A stretch of DNA of 19,943 nucleotides, from contig DAIPYN010000027.1 of NCBI GenBank assembly GCA_036782715.1, positions 1 through 19,943 of the forward strand, given 5' to 3'. The position numbers and the translations under genes were made by a program. The notes under the pieces are model-generated. The model searched no databases. It was not told the DNA's origin and was given only the letters and a program-made list of their open reading frames with translations. Positions 6,458-14,578 of the stretch are shown in pieces. Each line of letters opens with the position of its first letter. Within the stretch, counting starts at the first letter, position 1. This stretch comes from UBA3478 sp036782715 (GTDB taxonomy: Bacteria > Bacteroidota > Bacteroidia > Flavobacteriales > Flavobacteriaceae).

Positions 6458-7399
6458 ATGCTTCGTAAACTTTTCCTACTATCTGTAATTGCATTTTTAG
6501 TATCCTGTAAGAAGGATAATCCTTTATCTGGAGTGGTCTCTGTACCTCCTGCAAAGCTCGATTCTATAAGAGCAGTGAACGATGAGGCTTTGATTAATTT
6601 CTTGAAAGGACACACCTACAGAGAAGGTTCAATTTCAGAAGTAGCCGATGGAGATATTTCGCTATGGGATGACAGTCGTTTAGGTACGACCTCGATTAAC
6701 ATCCGCCCATCAGAATTTGATTTAGATGAGGCCGATTACACTACCGACGAAATTGAAGATGGAGTTCCTCATAATCTCTATTATTTTGTGGTGAACCCAG
6801 GAGTAGGTAATCAGCCGAGTGTTGCTGATTCTGTCTATGTTCAGTACACAGGTCGAAACTTAGACCTCAGTATTTTTGACGAGGTGAAGCAAGGAGGCTC
6901 TTGGTTTGATTTAGCTACCATTCAAGCTCCTTTTCAAGGATTTAGGGGGTTTGCTGAAGGAGTTCCCTTTTTTAAAGCTTCTGAAGGCGTAGAGGAGAAT
7001 TTGGACGGCACTTTTACGGCGATTAATCCTGGCCACGGATTCATTTTCTTTCCGTCAGCCATGGCCTCATACAATACCATTACTGCTGACATCCCTCAGT
7101 ATGGGCCGATATTCTTTGAGATTACCCTTATCGAAGCTTTAGCTACTGATCATGATGGGGATGGAATCTTATCTATTCTTGAAGATCGTAACGGAAACGG
7201 TTATCTCTATGATGACAATACCGACGAGGATTACGAAAACGAGAATAGGCTTCCTGTAGCAAATGACTTCTTAGATGCGGATGACGACGGTGATGGTACA
7301 CCAACAAAATGTGAGATTAGCCTCGGGCTAGATCCTCACGATTCTTCAAGCTATTACGATGCCGACAATGATGGTGATGGAGATGACTGTGACGATTAG
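6458..7399 (+). CDS. Lipoprotein with FKBP-like domain and C-terminal acidic TSP3-type repeats
   Basis: 313 residues. The start at 6458 is chosen because it gives a clean lipoprotein signal: MLRKLFLLSVIAFLVSC, lipobox LVSC with the lipidated Cys at 17, then KKD. An in-frame ATG at 6392 would bury that signal behind 22 residues. Residues about 123-228 resemble an FKBP-type prolyl isomerase: DSVYVQYTGRNLDLSIFD at the start, FRGFAEGVPFFK in place of the usual loop, and GPIFFEITLIEAL as the final strand. The remaining part is rich in Asp and Gly (DHDGDGI, DRNGNG, DADDDGDG, DADNDGDGDD), like calcium-binding thrombospondin type 3 or dockerin-like repeats. It probably sits in the outer membrane or periplasm and may aid folding; catalytic activity is unproven. 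It faces the barrel-protein gene with a 1-bp gap. A degraded -7 element (TATCTTGC, 6428) precedes it. Confidence 0.75.
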   Translation: MLRKLFLLSVIAFLVSCKKDNPLSGVVSVPPAKLDSIRAVNDEALINFLKGHTYREGSISEVADGDISLWDDSRLGTTSINIRPSEFDLDEADYTTDEIEDGVPHNLYYFVVNPGVGNQPSVADSVYVQYTGRNLDLSIFDEVKQGGSWFDLATIQAPFQGFRGFAEGVPFFKASEGVEENLDGTFTAINPGHGFIFFPSAMASYNTITADIPQYGPIFFEITLIEALATDHDGDGILSILEDRNGNGYLYDDNTDEDYENENRLPVANDFLDADDDGDGTPTKCEISLGLDPHDSSSYYDADNDGDGDDCDD

Positions 7400-7400
7400 T

Positions 7401-7991
7401 CTACAACTCGATAAATAGACTTAAAATCAACTGACTAGGTCTTAAATCGATATTTACACCGTCAGAAACACTTTGTGCCACAAAACGAGTCTCTTTTTCG
7501 TTAAGCCCTCTTTCATAACGTAAATCTAGCGCTAGCTTATTAAGTTTAAGCCCAATCCCAAAATTGGCTCCTAAAGTAATGTCTTTCAGCCCGCTTTGAG
7601 CATCAACACCATCAAATTCTCCGTCGAGAATATATTGAAAACTTGGGCCTGCAAAAATGTAAGTAGGGCCTATAAAACCAGAACCAAGATTAAAGGGAAG
7701 ATCGATTTTAGATAGGTTTAATTCTTGACCATTGTATTCAGTCGAAGTCTCTGTGTATACCAGTTCAGGACGTAGGAAGAAACCTAAAACCTGTACTTTT
7801 TTATAAAAACCAAAGTGATATCCTGTATTAGATTTAGGATTTTCTTTTATTCCACTAGCTTCGTTCAGTAATTCTCCGTTCGAATTATAATTCAATCCAC
7901 CTTTGATTCCCCAAGAATTTTTTTCTTGAGCGAAACTTAGTGTAATGCTGAATGCTAGCAGTGCAGTTAAAAGGATTTTCTTCATGATCAT
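7401..7991 (-). CDS. Outer-membrane beta-barrel protein (PorT/OMP_b-brl-like)
   Basis: A 196-residue protein with a Sec signal peptide, KKILLTALLAFSITLSFAQ, cut after the Ala-Gln pair typical of Bacteroidota. The mature part alternates hydrophobic and polar residues with many aromatic and Gly positions (WGIKGGLNYN at its start, FGFYKKV, FGIGLKLNKLALDLRYERGL) and ends in LILSLFIEL, a barrel-type C-terminal strand. The barrel would have about eight strands. The start may be the ATG at 7991 or the one at 7985; the second gives the more standard MKK. It begins 3 nt after the transketolase C-subunit stop, so it is probably co-transcribed with that pair, though a functional link is not apparent. 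No specific substrate can be assigned. Confidence 0.8.
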   Translation of the reverse strand: MIMKKILLTALLAFSITLSFAQEKNSWGIKGGLNYNSNGELLNEASGIKENPKSNTGYHFGFYKKVQVLGFFLRPELVYTETSTEYNGQELNLSKIDLPFNLGSGFIGPTYIFAGPSFQYILDGEFDGVDAQSGLKDITLGANFGIGLKLNKLALDLRYERGLNEKETRFVAQSVSDGVNIDLRPSQLILSLFIEL

Positions 7992-7994
7992 CGT

Positions 7995-8945
7995 TTATTT
8001 TCTTTGAAGTACTTTTTCTGCCGATGCGACGATAGCAGTTGAATCGAGCCCGTACTTTTTCATTAGTTGGGCGGGAGTTCCACTTTCTCCGAAAGTATCT
8101 TTGGTAGCTACAAACTCTTGAGGTACCGGGTGGTTTTCAACAAGTACTCTAGAAATACTCTCACCGAGACCTCCAAGGTAATTATGCTCTTCACAACTTA
8201 CTAAACAACCTGTTTTGGCTACCGATTTTAAAATAGCTTCTTCATCAAGAGGCTTAATCGTATGAATATTAATGACTTCAGCCGAGATTCCTTTCTTAGC
8301 AAGCTCGTCTGCGGCAAGTAGTGCCTCCCAAACTAAGTGACCCGTAGCAACTAAGGTAATGTCGGTTCCTTTTTCTAGTAAAAGCGCCTTTCCGATTTCA
8401 AAGGTTCCACCTGTTTCGGTAAAATTTGGAACGACAGGACGTCCGAATCTTAAGTATACAGGGCCATCGTATTCGGCAATTGCTAGTGTAGCGGCTTTGG
8501 TTTGATTGTAATCACAAGGGTTAATTACTACCATGTGAGGTAGCATTTTCATCATTCCGATATCTTCTAAAATTTGGTGAGTAGCCCCATCTTCTCCCAA
8601 TGTGATACCCGCATGCGATGCACAAATTTTTACATTTTTTCCTGAGTAAGCGATCGACTGTCTGATTTGATCGTATACCCTACCCGTAGAGAAGTTGGCA
8701 AAGGTTCCCGTAAATGGAATTTTGCCTCCTATAGTTAGACCAGCTGCAATACCCATCATGTTGGCCTCAGCAATCCCTACCTGAAAAAATCTTTCAGGAT
8801 TCTCATCAATGAAGGGTTGGATTTTCAAAGAACCTACTAGGTCAGCGCAAAGAGCGACAACATTAGGGTTACTTCTTCCTAGTTCGGTCATGGCATCTCC
8901 GTAACCGCTTCTTGTATCTTTTGATCCTTGATTAATATAATTCAT
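7995..8945 (-). CDS. Transketolase, C-terminal (pyrimidine-binding) subunit
   Basis: 316 residues, equal to the second half of a full transketolase. It contains the Pyr domain (GYGDAMTELGRSNPNVVALCADL, with the Glu of GIAEANMMGIAAGL that activates thiamine diphosphate) and the C-terminal transketolase domain (TLVATGHLVWEAL, then VINIHTIKPLDEEAI and SCEEHNYLGGLGESI). With its partner subunit it transfers two-carbon units between pentose-phosphate pathway sugars. DXS or pyruvate dehydrogenase E1 beta subunits share the fold, but the sequence and the partner fit transketolase. The start lies 12 nt after the stop of the N-terminal subunit gene, so equimolar production from one mRNA is expected. 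Confidence 0.93.
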   Translation of the reverse strand: MNYINQGSKDTRSGYGDAMTELGRSNPNVVALCADLVGSLKIQPFIDENPERFFQVGIAEANMMGIAAGLTIGGKIPFTGTFANFSTGRVYDQIRQSIAYSGKNVKICASHAGITLGEDGATHQILEDIGMMKMLPHMVVINPCDYNQTKAATLAIAEYDGPVYLRFGRPVVPNFTETGGTFEIGKALLLEKGTDITLVATGHLVWEALLAADELAKKGISAEVINIHTIKPLDEEAILKSVAKTGCLVSCEEHNYLGGLGESISRVLVENHPVPQEFVATKDTFGESGTPAQLMKKYGLDSTAIVASAEKVLQRK

Positions 8946-8957
8946 GGGGATTGTCTT

Positions 8958-9800
8958 TTAATAGTCGCCTAAAGTTTCAGGGTTTTGTTCGAGTGCTGAT
9001 TGTAGTTGCTCATCATTAGGAGCCTTACCGTGCCATGCGTGTGTGTGCATCATAAAGTCTACGCCATTACCCATAACGGTGTGAAGTAATGCAGCAACTG
9101 GTTTTCCTTTACCAGTTAGTGATTTAGCTTCATTAAGACCTTCAACAATGGCTTCAAGATCATTTCCTTTTTCAATGCTAACTACAGTCCAATCGAAGGC
9201 TTCAAATTTAGCTTTTAGATTACCGAGAGATAACACCTGATCGGTGCTACCATCAATTTGTTGTCCGTTGTAATCTACAGTAGCAATTAAGTTGTCGATA
9301 TTCTTGGCTGAAGCATACATAATTGCTTCCCAGTTTTGACCTTCTTGAAGTTCTCCATCTCCATGAAGACTGTAAATCAAATGGGTGTCCTTGTTGAGTT
9401 TTTTAGCCTCAGCGGCACCAACTGCTACAGACAATCCTTGACCTAGTGAACCTGAAGCGACTCTAACACCGGGTAACCCCTCGTGTGTTGTAGGATGCCC
9501 CTGTAGTCTCGAATCGATTTTACGAAAGGTAGCTAGCTCTGAAACAGGAAAATATCCGCTACGAGCAAGAACGCTGTAAAACAGGGGAGAGATGTGACCA
9601 TTAGAGAGGAAAAATAGATCTTCTCCAATACCATCCATATCAAATCCTTCTTTGCGCTCCATGATCTCTTGGTAGAGTGCAACTAAAAATTCTGTACATC
9701 CAAGAGATCCTCCAGGGTGACCTGAATTTACTTGGTGTACCATACGAACGATATCTCTTCTTACTTGAGTCGTAAATTCGTTGAGGTAGTTTAGATTCAT
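8958..9800 (-). CDS. Transketolase, N-terminal (diphosphate-binding) subunit
   Basis: About 280 residues, the first half of transketolase. It has the substrate-binding NSGHPGGSLGCTEFLVALY (about 25-43), LGQGLSVAVGAA, and the thiamine-diphosphate/Mg motif beginning HGDGE (145-149) and ending near DYNGQQIDG. The C-subunit gene follows after 12 nt. I place the start at the ATG 9800; an in-frame TTG at 9821 would add seven residues but is part of a TACTTTTG promoter element. Split transketolases are usual in Bacteroidota and archaea. The pair forms one active site at the interface and probably links glycolysis and the pentose phosphate pathway in the cytoplasm. Confidence 0.92.
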   Translation of the reverse strand: MNLNYLNEFTTQVRRDIVRMVHQVNSGHPGGSLGCTEFLVALYQEIMERKEGFDMDGIGEDLFFLSNGHISPLFYSVLARSGYFPVSELATFRKIDSRLQGHPTTHEGLPGVRVASGSLGQGLSVAVGAAEAKKLNKDTHLIYSLHGDGELQEGQNWEAIMYASAKNIDNLIATVDYNGQQIDGSTDQVLSLGNLKAKFEAFDWTVVSIEKGNDLEAIVEGLNEAKSLTGKGKPVAALLHTVMGNGVDFMMHTHAWHGKAPNDEQLQSALEQNPETLGDY

Positions 9801-9810
9801 CAGTAGTACA

Positions 9811-9839
9811 TTTGCGGTCAAAAGTAACCATTATCTTTA
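9811..9839 (+). promoter_or_regulatory. Candidate tgt promoter
   Basis: TTTG (9811-9814), 17 nt, TATCTTTA (9832-9839): a near match to the phylum consensus, with A in place of the final G. It lies 17 nt before the TTG start of tgt and overlaps the divergent transketolase promoter. Confidence 0.4.
9819..9826 (-). promoter_or_regulatory. Candidate -7 element of the transketolase operon
   Basis: TACTTTTG on the minus strand matches TAnnTTTG and is 18 nt before the ATG at 9800, identical in sequence and near-identical in spacing to the element before the crt regulator. No matching -33 TTG was found. Confidence 0.5.
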
Positions 9840-9856
9840 CGTTTTAATAGCTTAGT

Positions 9857-10981
9857 TTGGATTTTACGATACAATCAAAATGCGGTAAGGCCCGTGCGGC
9901 AACATTTGTAACCGATCATGGTGAGGTGCAAACCCCCATTTTTATGCCTGTGGGTACTCTTGGTACCGTTAAAGGGGTACATCAACACGAACTCAAAGAA
10001 GATACCAATGCAGATATCATTCTAGGAAATACCTATCATCTATACCTGCGTCCAGGTACCGATATCATTGAAAAAGCCGGAGGCCTTCACAAGTTTATCG
10101 GATGGGATCGTGCCATGCTCACAGATAGCGGAGGATACCAGGTGTATTCGCTTGCTGCTAATCGTAAGATTAAAGAAGAAGGGGTTCATTTTAAGTCACA
10201 TATTGACGGTTCAAAGCATTTCTTTACCCCTGAAAATGTCATGGAAATTCAGCGAACTATTGGGGCGGATATCATCATGGCTTTTGATGAGTGTACACCC
10301 TATCCTTGTGAATATAATTATGCCGCAAGATCAATGCACATGACCCATCGCTGGCTCGATCGTTGTATTGAGGCACTTGATAAATTACCTTATAAATATG
10401 GCTACTCTCAGGCTTTTTTTCCCATTGTTCAAGGCTCGGTTTACCCTAAGCTTCGAGAAAAGTCAGCCGAATATATTGCTTCTGTCGGTGCAGTAGGTAA
10501 CGCGATTGGAGGCCTTTCGGTAGGTGAGCCAGCAGAGGATATGTACGCGATGACTGATGTGGTATGTCAAATACTACCCGAAGGCAAACCTCGTTATCTG
10601 ATGGGGGTTGGAACTCCGATTAACTTATTAGAAAATATTGCCCTAGGTATCGATATGTTTGATTGTGTGATGCCTACCCGTAATGCAAGAAACGGGATGT
10701 TGTTTACTTCTGAGGGGACTATCAACATTAAGAACAAAAAATGGGAGGATGATTTTTCACCTATTGACTCTGAAGGGCTTTCTTATGTAGACACCACTTA
10801 CAGTAAAGCCTATTTACGTCACTTGTTCGCATCAAATGAATTTTTAGGAAAGCAAATTGCTACCCTTCATAATCTTAGTTTTTACTTGTGGTTGGTGCGC
10901 CAAGCACGAGCACACATTATTGCAGGAGATTTTCACGACTGGAAAGAAGTGATGGTTGATAAAATGGGTAAACGACTGTAA
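9857..10981 (+). CDS. tgt: Queuine tRNA-ribosyltransferase (Tgt)
   Basis: This 374-residue enzyme exchanges the wobble guanine of GUN-anticodon tRNAs for preQ1 in the queuosine pathway. Key parts are present: PIFMPVGTLGTVKGV (27-41), the base-binding DSGGYQVYSL with D90 as general acid/base, FDECTPYP (143-150), the GGLSVGE loop (218-224), and GVGTPINLLENIALGIDMFDCVMPTRNARNG (250-280) with the nucleophilic Asp. The zinc site is missing: where the family has CxCxxC this protein has G307, S309 and D312, although the His of LHNL (338) remains. The only possible start giving the full N-terminus is TTG at 9857, since TAG lies in frame at 9848. The permease gene follows 1 nt after its stop. Confidence 0.95.
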   Translation: MDFTIQSKCGKARAATFVTDHGEVQTPIFMPVGTLGTVKGVHQHELKEDTNADIILGNTYHLYLRPGTDIIEKAGGLHKFIGWDRAMLTDSGGYQVYSLAANRKIKEEGVHFKSHIDGSKHFFTPENVMEIQRTIGADIIMAFDECTPYPCEYNYAARSMHMTHRWLDRCIEALDKLPYKYGYSQAFFPIVQGSVYPKLREKSAEYIASVGAVGNAIGGLSVGEPAEDMYAMTDVVCQILPEGKPRYLMGVGTPINLLENIALGIDMFDCVMPTRNARNGMLFTSEGTINIKNKKWEDDFSPIDSEGLSYVDTTYSKAYLRHLFASNEFLGKQIATLHNLSFYLWLVRQARAHIIAGDFHDWKEVMVDKMGKRL

Positions 10982-10982
10982 G

Positions 10983-12065
10983 ATGCTGACTTTACTCGAT
11001 CGCTACATATTAAAACAATACTTGCTTACCTTTTTTGGTATTCTTTTTCTCTTTATCCCTATTGGGATTCTGGCTTCGCTTGCTGAAAAGATTAATAAGA
11101 TTATTGATAATCAGGTGCCTATGGAAGAGGTTGTCGATTATTATCTCAACTTCACTTTGGTACTGGGTAACATGTTGATGCCTATCTTATTATTTTTAGC
11201 GATTATCTTTTTTACTTCGCGATTAACTGCTCGTACCGAGGTTGTAGCAATTCTAAGCTCAGGAGTCTCATACCGTCGTTTTCTAAGGCCCTATTTCATT
11301 GGAGCCACCTTTGTTGCAATACTTATTTTTGCGATGGGAAATTTCTTTGTTCCCAAGGCGAGTGCAGGTTATCATCGATTTGAGAGTCGTTATTTTCACA
11401 ACAACAAAGAAGATCGAAACACTCGAAATATCTTTAATCAGGTTGATGATAATCAGTTCGTATATGTAAGTTATTTCGACCCTAAGCGACTGATCGGATA
11501 CAATTTCACCCTCGAAGAATTTGATTCGATGGGTCAATTAAAATACAAGATGTCTTCGGCTAACATTCGATTTATGGCGGCAGACTCTACCTACCGACTA
11601 ACCTCCTATAAGAAACGAATTTTTGAAGATCAGAAAGAAGTTATCTATCAAAAGAGTCGTTTAGACACAGTGTTTCAATTTACCATTGATGATTTAATGC
11701 CGGTTTCTTACATCGCTGAAACTAAAAACCTCTTTGAACTCAATCAATTTATACGAGATCAGAAAAGAAGGGGTAGCCCAACGGTAAATACTTATGTCCT
11801 AGAGAAATATAAACGATGGGCGATACCTATTTCGGCCTATATTTTGACACTTATCGCAGTGGCTGTTTCTTCGGTAAAGAGAAGGGGAGGTTTAGGCCTT
11901 AACCTTGCTTTTGGTATAGCTATTGCCTTTGTATATGTATTCTTTGATAAGGTGTTCGCAACCCTAGCCGAACAGGCTGGTTTCTCTCCGTTTTGGGCCG
12001 TTTCTCTCCCGGTTTTATTTTTCGGGTCACTTGCTACCTTATTGTTATCGAGAGCAAAGCGTTAA
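10983..12065 (+). CDS. LptF/LptG-family LPS export permease
   Basis: About 360 residues, an inner-membrane permease of the YjgP/YjgQ family. In the LptB2FG transporter, such subunits extract lipopolysaccharide from the inner membrane and pass it to LptC and LptA. Sequence support: LDRYILKQYLLTFFGIL at the start, hydrophobic segments at about 15-35, 60-80 and 105-125, a long periplasmic beta-rich middle, and a C-terminal block of helices (about 275-355) with RRGGLGLNLAFGIAIAFVY, typical of the family. The start at 10983, directly after the tgt TAA, is preferred over an in-frame ATG at 10956 that lies inside tgt. F and G types cannot be told apart here, and a second paralogue should exist elsewhere. 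Confidence 0.88.
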   Translation: MLTLLDRYILKQYLLTFFGILFLFIPIGILASLAEKINKIIDNQVPMEEVVDYYLNFTLVLGNMLMPILLFLAIIFFTSRLTARTEVVAILSSGVSYRRFLRPYFIGATFVAILIFAMGNFFVPKASAGYHRFESRYFHNNKEDRNTRNIFNQVDDNQFVYVSYFDPKRLIGYNFTLEEFDSMGQLKYKMSSANIRFMAADSTYRLTSYKKRIFEDQKEVIYQKSRLDTVFQFTIDDLMPVSYIAETKNLFELNQFIRDQKRRGSPTVNTYVLEKYKRWAIPISAYILTLIAVAVSSVKRRGGLGLNLAFGIAIAFVYVFFDKVFATLAEQAGFSPFWAVSLPVLFFGSLATLLLSRAKR

Positions 12066-12069
12066 TGTG

Positions 12070-12077
12070 TATATTTG
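12070..12077 (+). promoter_or_regulatory. Candidate accA -7 element
   Basis: TATATTTG matches TAnnTTTG and lies 34 nt before the accA ATG, just after the permease stop. No TTG at the ideal distance; the closest is 25 nt upstream of it. It could give accA-dnaB separate transcription from tgt and the permease. Confidence 0.4.
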
Positions 12078-12111
12078 TCCTTCGACTTAACTGAAAACTA
12101 ACCATTTCTTT

Positions 12112-13065
12112 ATGGAATATCTAGACTTTGAATTACCCTTAAAAGAACTCGAAGATCAGCTTCAGAAATGCCAAATGATAGGTGAAGAAAGTGAGGTAGA
12201 TGTTAGCGAGACTTGCCAGAAAATTGAAGAAAAGCTAATCGATAAGAAGAAAGAAATCTACGGTAGTTTAACTCCATGGCAGCGTGTTCAATTATCAAGA
12301 CACCCCAACAGGCCTTACACCATGGACTATATCAAAGCACTTTGTGGAGATACCTTCTTAGAGTTACACGGGGATCGTTCGGTTGGAGATGATAAAGCAA
12401 TGATTGGCGGACTCGGTAAAATAGATGGTCAATCCTATATGATTATCGGTCAGCAAAAAGGCTATAACACAAAAACACGTCAGTACCGAAACTTTGGTAT
12501 GGCGAATCCTGAAGGATACCGTAAAGCGCTTCGTCTGATGAAATCAGCAGAAAAATTCGGTATTCCTGTAATTAGCTTTATTGATACTCCAGGCGCTTAT
12601 CCTGGTATCGAAGCAGAAGAACGGGGTCAAGGAGAGGCCATTGCACGTAATATTTTAGAAATGTCTCGTTTAGAGGTGCCTGTGCAGGTATTTATAATTG
12701 GAGAAGGTGCTTCTGGAGGAGCTCTAGGTATCGGCGTTGGAGACCGTGTAATGATGCTTGAGAATTCATGGTATTCAGTGATCTCACCAGAGTCTTGTTC
12801 TTCTATTCTATGGCGTAGCTGGGAGTATAAAGAGCGTGCTGCTGAGGCACTCAAACTAACGGCTAAAGACATGAAAAAGATGACGCTCATTGATGAAATT
12901 ATCAAGGAGCCGTTAGGAGGAGCTCACGCTAATCGTGCGCTGATGTTTGAAACCTTAAGAAAGAAAATTACCAAAACCCATAAAGAACTATCAGAACTTA
13001 CTGTAAAGCAGCTAATCAAAGAGCGTATGCAGAAGTATTGTGATATGGGAGTATACCAAGAATAG
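12112..13065 (+). CDS. accA: Acetyl-CoA carboxylase carboxyltransferase subunit alpha (AccA)
   Basis: A 317-residue subunit which, with AccD, moves the carboxyl group from biotin to acetyl-CoA to make malonyl-CoA, the first step of fatty-acid synthesis. Visible features: the N-terminal helical region with LTPWQRVQLSRHPNRPYTMDY, LHGDRSVGDDKAMIGGLGK, the crotonase-fold core IPVISFIDTPGAYPGIEAEERGQ with its oxyanion glycines, and the second glycine-rich loop GEGASGGALGIGVGD. Length matches the family (about 317-319). It is separated by a short gap from the permease gene, and dnaB begins 1 nt after its stop. The AccD, AccB and AccC genes are not in the window. Confidence 0.97.
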   Translation: MEYLDFELPLKELEDQLQKCQMIGEESEVDVSETCQKIEEKLIDKKKEIYGSLTPWQRVQLSRHPNRPYTMDYIKALCGDTFLELHGDRSVGDDKAMIGGLGKIDGQSYMIIGQQKGYNTKTRQYRNFGMANPEGYRKALRLMKSAEKFGIPVISFIDTPGAYPGIEAEERGQGEAIARNILEMSRLEVPVQVFIIGEGASGGALGIGVGDRVMMLENSWYSVISPESCSSILWRSWEYKERAAEALKLTAKDMKKMTLIDEIIKEPLGGAHANRALMFETLRKKITKTHKELSELTVKQLIKERMQKYCDMGVYQE

Positions 13066-13066
13066 A

Positions 13067-14578
13067 ATGAATAGCCCTAACCCTAATCGTATGCAAAATG
13101 CATCGGGAAATAACCCGGTGATTTCAATGGAGCGAGGTAAACTGCCACCGCAGGCGGTAGACCTTGAGCGAGTCGTACTTGGGGCGATGTTAATCGATAA
13201 AAAAGGGGTAGATGAGGTGATCGATATTCTACATAAAGAGGCTTTCTATGTAGAAGCTCACCAACACATTTTTGAAGCCATTTACGATTTATTTCAAGAG
13301 ACTAAACCCATCGATATTCTTACCGTTTCTAATTTGTTGAAGCAAAAAAATAAGTTAGAAAAGGTTGGCGGGGATTATTACTTAATTGATCTTTCTCGTG
13401 CGGTTGGTTCTTCGGCTCACATTGAGTTTCACGCGCGAATCATTTTGCAAAAATTTGTTCAGCGTAGCCTGATTAAAATCTCTACTGAGATCATTGAAGA
13501 GGCTTATGGTGATAATCAGGATGTATTTGATTTACTAGATCAAGCTGAGGCCCGACTTTACGAGGTGACTCAAGGAAACTTGAAGCGTTCTGCCGAATCA
13601 GCTCAAGATTTAGTAATTCAGGCGAAGAAGAAAATTGAAGAGATTTCGAATAAAGAAGGTTTAAGCGGTATTGCTTCTGGATTTGAGCGATTAGATACTG
13701 TCACCTCTGGGTGGCAACCGAGTGATTTGATTATCATTGCGGCACGTCCGGGTATGGGTAAAACGGCTCTTACACTGTCTATGGCGCGAAACATTGCAGT
13801 GAATTCGGGTCAACCTGTGGCTTTCTTCTCTCTAGAGATGTCTTCAGTTCAGTTAATTACCCGATTAATCTCTTCAGAAACTGGGTTAAGCTCTGAGAAA
13901 CTTAGAACAGGGAAGTTAGAGAAGCACGAATGGGAACAATTAAACGTTAAGGTTAAAGCTTTAGAAAAGGCACCACTTTATATTGACGACACTCCTTCAC
14001 TTTCTATTTTTGATTTGAGAGCTAAGGCAAGACGTTTGGCTTCCCAGCACGATATAAAACTAGTTATCATCGACTATTTACAGCTGATGACCGCTGGTTC
14101 TAGTCAAAAGGGGGGTAACCGAGAGCAAGAAATTTCAACGATTTCTAGAAACCTAAAGGCGCTTGCTAAAGAATTGAATGTGCCGGTTATTGCGCTTTCA
14201 CAGCTATCTCGTGCTGTTGAAACAAGAGGGGGCTCGAAGCGACCGTTACTTTCTGACCTTCGTGAATCAGGAGCTATTGAGCAAGATGCAGATATCGTTT
14301 CTTTTATTTATCGACCGGAATACTATAAAATTGAAGAATGGGATGATGAAGAGCAGTCACCAACTGAAGGTCAAGCAGAATTGATCATCGCCAAGCACCG
14401 TAATGGGGGACTAGATAATATTCGTCTGAAGTTCATCGGGTCACTCGGTAAGTTTGATAATCTAGATCGTCACGATTCACCTTTTGAGTTTGCCTCAAAA
14501 ATGAATGATGATATCAGTCAAATTCGCCCCTCGATATCAGATGCATTTTCTGATGACGATGACGATATGCCCTTTTAG
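13067..14578 (+). CDS. dnaB: Replicative DNA helicase DnaB
   Basis: About 503 residues. It forms the hexamer that unwinds DNA ahead of the replication fork and recruits primase. The N-terminal helical domain (about 28-135) starts with PPQAVDLERVVLGAML; the RecA-like C-terminal domain has the Walker A loop AARPGMGKTAL (225-235), a Walker B region at VIIDYLQLM, SQLSRAVETR and the arginine finger region SDLRESGAIEQDAD. The start at 13067, just after the accA TAG, is preferred to an in-frame ATG at 13040 that lies inside accA. No intein is present. The tail ends SDDDDDMPF, closely resembling the acidic tip of single-strand binding protein. The 3' end overlaps the HAD phosphatase gene on the other strand by 4 bp. 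Confidence 0.97.
   Translation: MNSPNPNRMQNASGNNPVISMERGKLPPQAVDLERVVLGAMLIDKKGVDEVIDILHKEAFYVEAHQHIFEAIYDLFQETKPIDILTVSNLLKQKNKLEKVGGDYYLIDLSRAVGSSAHIEFHARIILQKFVQRSLIKISTEIIEEAYGDNQDVFDLLDQAEARLYEVTQGNLKRSAESAQDLVIQAKKKIEEISNKEGLSGIASGFERLDTVTSGWQPSDLIIIAARPGMGKTALTLSMARNIAVNSGQPVAFFSLEMSSVQLITRLISSETGLSSEKLRTGKLEKHEWEQLNVKVKALEKAPLYIDDTPSLSIFDLRAKARRLASQHDIKLVIIDYLQLMTAGSSQKGGNREQEISTISRNLKALAKELNVPVIALSQLSRAVETRGGSKRPLLSDLRESGAIEQDADIVSFIYRPEYYKIEEWDDEEQSPTEGQAELIIAKHRNGGLDNIRLKFIGSLGKFDNLDRHDSPFEFASKMNDDISQIRPSISDAFSDDDDDMPF

Noticed and set aside
9801..9821. Possible upstream start (TTG at 9821) for the transketolase N-subunit
   Set aside because: It too is the end of a TACTTTTG element; the ATG at 9800 gives the expected start and a short leader.
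10956..10982. Start of the permease within tgt
   Set aside because: The ATG directly after the tgt stop leaves the membrane protein with a standard N-terminus, and the extra residues are only the tgt 3' end in another frame.
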